From Puccinellia tenuiflora (lineage: Eukaryota; Streptophyta; Magnoliopsida; Poales; Poaceae), in assembly GCA_012064385.1 (NCBI GenBank), contig QRDG01000237.1, positions 688,756-752,755 of the forward strand: a stretch of 64,000 nt of DNA. Direction: 5' to 3'. The notes under the pieces were generated by a model. The model searched no databases, was not told the DNA's origin, and worked only from the letters and a program-made list of their open reading frames with translations. The translations under genes were made by a program, and so were the position numbers. Each line of letters begins with the position of its first letter. Position 1 is the stretch's first letter. Positions 58,404 to 64,000 of this stretch are shown here, piece by piece.

Positions 58404-60136
58404 GGCGAGCTACTCGGGCGGTCGAATTCCTTTTCCAGCAGCTCATCAAGTTGCTTCTTCAACTCAGCTAGCTCTTCCGTTGGCATACGGTAGGGCGTCT
58501 TGGAAACTGGGGCGGTTCCCGGAACCAACTCGATCACAAACTCCACGCTGCGATCAGGTGGCATGCCGGGCAATTCCTCCGGAAAAACATCGGGGAAGTC
58601 ACATACCACCTCCACTTCGTGCATTTCTGGCGGGGTGACACCTTCCATGAAATACAGACTGATCTCTGGAGAAAAAGGAGTGGCAGCAGATGGAGCTGCG
58701 GACGAAGGGGACCAATAGCGAACTTCCCCATACTGCGGATGGGTCACTAAGATAGTTTTGGCAGCACAGTCCAGGTTGGCCTGATACTTGACTAGCCAGT
58801 CCATGCCCAGAATAACATCCAGACCCTCTGACTTCAGGGCTATCAACTGAAATGGAAAAGGGGTGGAGCCTATGGAAACCTGCACTTCAGGAGTGATCCA
58901 TTTGGTTTGCCATCGAGAACCAGGTGTTTTAACCACTAGCGGGGGATCCATCATTACAAACGGTATTTGATGGTTGTGTGCATATGATATGGATATGAAC
59001 GAATGCGAAGCTCCAGAGTCAAATAACACTGAAGCTGGATAGGTATTGATTCGAAGCGTACCCATGAGAACTCCGGAGTCCTCCTCAACGCCTTCAGCTG
59101 AGACGTGGTTCAGGCGACCACGGCTGACGGTGGTAGCCTTGGCGGCTGGGGTAGAGGGTGCTGGTGCAGGTGCTGAGGGAGCCGGTGCCTTCTGGGGACA
59201 CTCCCTGGAGTAGTGCCCCGGCTGGCCACACGCGAAGCAAGTGAGCCCCGGTGGTGCAGGTAGTCGAGGTCGAAAACCGCCTCCAGCCGCACCCACGGTC
59301 GAAGTAGCTGGGCGAGGCGGAGGTGGCAGGTACCCTGTGGGCTTCGGCGCGAAGGGCGCCTTTGGCACGGCCTTGAAAGGCACGAAGACCTTGCGCTTCT
59401 TGCCCTCAGATGAGGAGGAGCTCTGGTGGTCGGTGGAAACTGGCCTCTTAGAAGCCTCTAGCTCCTTCCTACCTTGCTCCATGGTGAGAGCCTGGTTGTA
59501 GAGCTCTTGATAGGAGGTGAACTTGAAGGGTAGGAGATCGTATCGAAGACGAGGTGCGAGCCCCTTGCGGAAGAGATATTGCTTGTCCTCATCATTCGTC
59601 ACGTCCCGAGGGGCGTAACGGGAGAGGTGGTTGAACTCCCGTCCATAATACTGGACGTCCATGCGTCCCTGGATTAGGTCCAGGAACTCCCGCCTCTTGA
59701 GCTCGAGGATGGGCTTGGGGATGTACGCCGCACGGAAGGCGGTGCGGAACTCCTCCCAAGTGACAACATGGCCCGCGGCGACCATGGCCACGTGGCTCTC
59801 CCACCAGGAGCCGGCGGCTCCTTCCAGTAGGTAGGTGGCGAAGTTGACATGCTCCGCCGCCAGAATGTGAAGAGCGGCAAACTTGCGCTCGATCGCCCGA
59901 AGCCAATCATCCGCATCAAGCGGCTCCTTAGCTTCAGAAAAGGTGGGAGGTTGGGACCGCAGGAACTGATTGAGAGTGGTGCAGTCCGTGTTCCTCCTGG
60001 CCCCTTGCTGGACCAGCTGCTCGAGCAACCGCTCATTGCGCAGACGGTTTTGTTCAATTGCCATCATAACCTCCGCCATCGAAGGGGGCGGTGGTGGATC
60101 AGGGCTGCTATGTTCCCCACGACGGGTAGGAGCCAT
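58319..60136 (-). CDS. B Gag-protease polyprotein (605 aa)
   Basis: The chosen start MAPTRRG (60136) parallels the H gag start; an upstream in-frame ATG at 60229 exists in the leader. Pro-run at 14-18, capsid about 60-220 (DADDWLRAIERKF, GAAGSWWESHVAM, EFNHLSRYAPRDVT), basic linker KKRKVFVPF, CCHC zinc knuckle 300-313 (CFACGQPGHYSREC), protease LFDSGASHSF with DSG at 373-375, VILGMDWL at 441-448. The RT N-terminus follows (FPDVFPEELPGMPPDRS). After SSSPW a 1-bp loss in a G-run shifts the frame, so the last ~26 residues are not native. Gag and protease are intact and could be expressed from the 60536 LTR. They form particles and mature them in the cytoplasm in active relatives. Confidence 0.88.
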   Translation of the reverse strand: MAPTRRGEHSSPDPPPPPSMAEVMMAIEQNRLRNERLLEQLVQQGARRNTDCTTLNQFLRSQPPTFSEAKEPLDADDWLRAIERKFAALHILAAEHVNFATYLLEGAAGSWWESHVAMVAAGHVVTWEEFRTAFRAAYIPKPILELKRREFLDLIQGRMDVQYYGREFNHLSRYAPRDVTNDEDKQYLFRKGLAPRLRYDLLPFKFTSYQELYNQALTMEQGRKELEASKRPVSTDHQSSSSSEGKKRKVFVPFKAVPKAPFAPKPTGYLPPPPRPATSTVGAAGGGFRPRLPAPPGLTCFACGQPGHYSRECPQKAPAPSAPAPAPSTPAAKATTVSRGRLNHVSAEGVEEDSGVLMGTLRINTYPASVLFDSGASHSFISISYAHNHQIPFVMMDPPLVVKTPGSRWQTKWITPEVQVSIGSTPFPFQLIALKSEGLDVILGMDWLVKYQANLDCAAKTILVTHPQYGEVRYWSPSSAAPSAATPFSPEISLYFMEGVTPPEMHEVEVVCDFPDVFPEELPGMPPDRSVEFVIELVPGTAPVSKTPYRMPTEELAELKKQLDELLEKEFDRPSSSPWAARSSLSQKGIPMILDWLLITALWLR

Positions 60137-60535
60137 TCTGAAGAATTGGAACAATGTCAAGTTAGTAACCGATTCTGACAGATAGGATAGATCAAAGGTT
60201 GCTCCTAGATATAGATATTTAAGAAGCAATAAACACGAAAGATAGATTTAGGCAACCTCGGTGACATCACGTCATCGAGGCGATATCAAACGGATATAAC
60301 GGACTCGAGGCATACTGGACGGTAAGAACCCAAACCCCGAGAACCTAAACATCGACACCAAGCATAAAACAAATAGAGGTAAGAATCAGAGTAGAGCGAG
60401 TTGGATAAGGAGTAAAAAGAATCCTAGGAGGGTTTTCACAACTCATTTTTAGGTTAAAAATAATTTTCACGAACTAGACTTGACATCGACCAATAGAGAG
60501 GGTTTCCTACAGGCAGTCCTGCTCTGATACCAACT
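60137..60535 (-). other. Leader of Gypsy B with iMet primer binding site
   Basis: TGGTATCAGAGCAGGACT on the minus strand at 60515-60532, three bases from the LTR. The ~380 bp to gag hold no other gene. Confidence 0.85.
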
Positions 60536-63500
60536 TGTAACGCCCCGACCCCGGAATTATACAGAGAGGCTATGAATCCAACACAACCATCAATGTATAA
60601 GACAAGATCGAGACTTGTGGAACAGAACTGGCACAAAGCATGACTCTACGACACAAAAGTATAGCAACTCATATAACGAGAAGAATACAAATATTACAAG
60701 CAAAAGGATCACAGATCCAACAATTCAACAAGCGGAAGCGGGTAGTGTTGTCTAACAACAAGAAGCAAAATATGGCCTAAGAGGCCTACAATAAATATCC
60801 CACAAGCCAGCTTGTTCCACGGTCCCAAGCTGCCACCTGGGAACCCCAGACTAGTAGTCGACGTCAACGAAGAAACCACCTAGTTGCTCGGTATCGTCCT
60901 CCTCTGAAATACAAAATCATAGAGGCAGCAAAGAGAGACTGAGTACGATGTACTCGCAAGTTTAGTAGGGCGATATAGGCCCAATGACTGACGGAGGCTC
61001 TAAAGCGGTATAATGTAGTTCTTTTGCATAAAGCTATATTTCATAAACAGAAACTTAAAAGACACATGGCATTCGTCTACTCAGAATATTTTTATAAAGG
61101 GGTAAGAGAGTATCATTATCATCTTCGGTTCTCGGCGAACCTACTTGCAACCATCACCACTCATCTCACACAAGGCACTCCCTCGACTCCCCCTCGAGGA
61201 AATGAACCTTTATCTCAGTTGATTATGCAACCTTTAGCTGCCATACCAAAATAGGTTAAAAGTTATCTATGGTCTCGTATATCCGTTCCCAAGTCGTCCA
61301 TAACCGCGGACACGGCTTTTCGAAAAGATTAAACCCTGCAGGGGTGTACTATTTGAAGTCGCCAGGTTCCGAGGGAATCCCAGCTCCTTATCCATTGGTA
61401 CCGTCCGGCTCACCTAGTTGGCCCTCTTCCGGGAAAGGCCGGCAAGCGGGCGCGGTTAGACCTTTACATTGCATGAGGCTTACTCAAGGACCATCCGTGT
61501 GCGGAAGGACAGGTTAAGCGCTCCCAGCGCCCTGCCCCGCGGCCACATCCTAAACACCACCATCCTCGTTCCTTTTTCCACCCACACAACTCACGCGCAA
61601 ATGGAAAGCTCGAACTAGAGGACCCTTGACAAGCCCCTCACAAATTATTCGGTCGGTAAGGCGCCCATACACCCACCAATGGCAGCACGCTCGATCTTGG
61701 TTCTAGAGACAAGAACTCGCACCTAGGGGCTAGAGTGAGGCAAAACACCATCCCCGATGGCAACTCACCCGAACCGTCTTAGCATTTTAATTAAGCATCA
61801 CCATTATCCACTGTGCCCGAATCATACCATCAACTTAAACAATTATGGAAATAATCAACGGACATAACTAGTATTTAACTAAGCATGGCTAAGCATAGCT
61901 AAGCATATTAACAACAACAATTATAACTTTATCTCGGGCCAACACTTCAACCCTAGGGTTCATAGGTAGGGATACATGTGATTGGCTCGGGGGAAACCAT
62001 GCATTCATAGGACATTCTACTATTTACCAAAAGAGACATTTGAACCGCATGCAATATTATGGTGGATAAAATAATTTGATAAAATCATAGGATGCTAGAT
62101 GCCAAGAAGGTTAGGTTATCTCTTGCCTTGCTGCCCGGTCGTGAAGTACTGCTCGGCGGGGTAGTTAGAGAGACCCTTGACTCCGGAATCTATCGATACC
62201 CAAAAGAAATACAAAGCACACATAAATCACACGAACTCAAAATGCAATGCTCAATCACATGATGACATGTCCAATTGATGCAACCATATTATTATATAAA
62301 TTAAAAGCAAATTTAAACGAGGGGCCAAATAATTAGTGCAATTATTTGGAACCAACCCCATATTTATCTTAGTGACCACATTCTTCATAAATTATCAAAT
62401 TATTATGGAAGTGGCTCAAATATGCATGAACATGGCAATAAAGGATAGGGTTCGTCATTCCGATCATTTTGGTATTTTATTTGTAATTTTTGGAGTACCG
62501 ATGAATAAATGACAAATTAATTGAATAATTGAATTTAATTCATTTAATTAAATTATGAATAACTTCAAATAAAAGTTTGTGATCATGATGTGATAAGTGC
62601 ATGGGTTGATAGCATTTGACATGTGGAGCACTTTGATATTTAATTCATAATTTTTGGACAATTATGTAAAAAGTTGTGAATTTCCCAATTTGGGTATTAA
62701 ACAACCCATTTTAGGAATTCTTAAACATATAAAAGAAAGTAATTCCAAACGAAGATTACAATGACTCCAAGTGGTAGAGTTTGTTTTTCTGAACATTTTG
62801 AAACTTGAATCGTCGAAGTTGAAGCATTATTCGAATAGATACGAATTATTTAAATTTCAAACTATTTTCCAAAATTGCAGGAATTACTGTACGGGCCGGC
62901 CTCCAAACCGGCCCAGACCGGGGCACAGGCCGGGGCAGTGGCTGAGGCGACCGGCCCACTGGCCGGCCCAGACTGGGCGCCAGGCCGGGACAGTGCCCGA
63001 AGCGGCCAGCCCATGGGTCGGCCCAGGCTGGCGTGCAGGCCGGGGCACCACCCGAGCCAGCCGGCCTTTGGACCGGCCCAGGCCGGGGAAACGGCCGGGC
63101 GTGCACGCACGCTTGCTGGAGAGTGCGGTGACGGCGACGACCGCCGGCGGTGACCATTTCCTGGCGGCGCGAATCGGAGCGGTGCGTGCGGAAAAGGTGT
63201 GTCGCGCGGAGGCGGGGCTAGTGCGCGTGCTCGGGGGTGAAGGGGAGGCGCAGGGCGTCGTGAGCATGCGCGACGGGCGGCGGCCACGGCGGACGGACGA
63301 CGGCCGCATGGCACGGCACGACGATGCAGAGGGAGAGGAGAGAAAAGAGGGTGTCCGGGAGGGTCGCAATCTCACCAGGAACGGGTGGGTGGGCTCGGAG
63401 GCGAAGGGGACGGCCCGTAGCGACGGCAAACGTGCCGGTCAGTCGCCGGACCGGGAGGAGGAAGACGACGGCGACGGCTCGATGTAGGGCTCCCTAGCCC

Positions 63501-64000
63501 GATTCCTTCGGCGGGGAGTCGCAGCTCGGCGAGGCGGAGCTGGTGGCGGCAACGGCTTGTCTCGGGGCAGCCGGAGTCGACGGCGAGGTGCGGCGCACGG
63601 CGGCGGAAGACGTCGGTCACGGGGCAGTTTAGGGTTCTGTCCCGATCCAGAGAAACGGAGCAGGGGATGGGGATAGAGAGAGAGAGGGGGCAGTTGGGCG
63701 ACGCGGTCCTCTTCTAGACGCCCACAGGCCACGGCGGCAAGAGCAGCTTGGCCGGCAGTAGGGCATGGCGCCAGGACGCCAGGGAGCACAGTGAGAGAGA
63801 GAGAGGGAAGAGGAATAGAGACTGACAGGGGTGGCCCATCGTCAGATTTTTATTAATTTGCAAAATTCTTTTTAGTTCAGCAACTTCAGGGATTTAAAAC
63901 AGAAACTAAAACATGTTTATAAAATCTGGGAAAAATCACAAAGACTCCATTCAAGCTTTTACACTTCCACAAAAATTGGTGAGGCCAAATAAATTGTTTT
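60536..64000 (-). mobile_element. 5' LTR of Gypsy B (cut by window end)
   Basis: Aligns base for base with 54091-57554; about 500 bp lie beyond the window. Includes the shared motif at 61288-61346. Confidence 0.92.
62896..63099. repeat. 55-bp minisatellite in the B 5' LTR
   Basis: Same array and phase as in the other LTR, units at 62896, 62951, 63006 and 63061. It differs from it by only about three bases. Confidence 0.85.

Larger units (their letters stand above)
54091..64000 (-). mobile_element. Young deletion-derivative Gypsy of family B
   Basis: LTRs 54091-58051 and 60536 to beyond the window; interior only 2.5 kb. Gag, zinc knuckle, protease and the first RT blocks are present. The rest of RT, RNase H, integrase and any chromodomain are deleted. 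The two LTRs differ at about 25-30 sites in 3.46 kb by eye (under 1%), the lowest divergence here. Left target candidate is GTATG (54086-54090); the right one is outside the window. Confidence 0.92.

Overview
The window is a gene-free block of nested LTR retrotransposons. It is typical of a large-genome grass, most likely a Pooideae species (Triticeae, Aveneae or Poeae). The evidence is a BARE/Angela-like Copia LTR beginning TGTTGGGAATATG on the minus strand, 3.7-4 kb Gypsy LTRs with iMet-type primer binding sites and a chromodomain, Athila-like elements with TGATGCATC termini and an Asp-tRNA-type primer site, and a Tat-type antisense ORF. The species cannot be fixed from sequence alone. I see no host gene, rRNA, tRNA or CRISPR array.

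Layout from left to right. Positions 1-5412 are the 3' end of a minus-strand Tat-type Gypsy element: LTR end, polypurine tract, then a spliced antisense ORF on the plus strand. That ORF is broken by a solo LTR (1256-2727), a 533-bp tandem duplication, two copies of one stop codon, and a frameshift. Positions 5413-7358 are one LTR plus some interior of a second minus-strand element, here called X. A plus-strand Athila-like element (E1, 7359-13816) with a 317-codon protease-like ORF interrupts X. E1 ends abruptly in its 3' LTR and is joined to an LTR fragment of X (13813-14253).

Positions 14254-54090 are one minus-strand chromodomain Gypsy (H), split by a second member of its own family (A, 17333-49498, target duplication CGGCC) inserted in the H integrase gene. 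A was then invaded three times. A truncated solo LTR of family B sits at 21347-24819. A Copia element carrying only gag lies at 26517-34441 (duplication CAAGA). A second Athila-like element, E2, lies at 35982-44814. E2 itself carries a solo LTR at 39586-40667 (duplication ATGAA). A's gag, protease, reverse transcriptase, RNase H, integrase and chromodomain remnants can be followed through the gaps.

From 54091 to the window end lies a young family-B Gypsy, inserted in H's 5' LTR. It keeps gag, protease and the start of reverse transcriptase but has lost the rest of pol. Its two LTRs differ by less than about 1% by eye and carry a 55-bp minisatellite.

The elements work as a transposition system only in the sense of complementary fragments. 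B supplies an intact gag-protease reading frame, Copia a gag, E1 a protease-like domain and E2 an unrecognised protein; no complete pol is present. The most unusual signals are the two same-LTR Athila-like elements with different coding cassettes, the gag-only Copia, the precise loss of the zinc knuckle in A, and a roughly 58-bp palindromic motif shared by otherwise different Gypsy LTR families.
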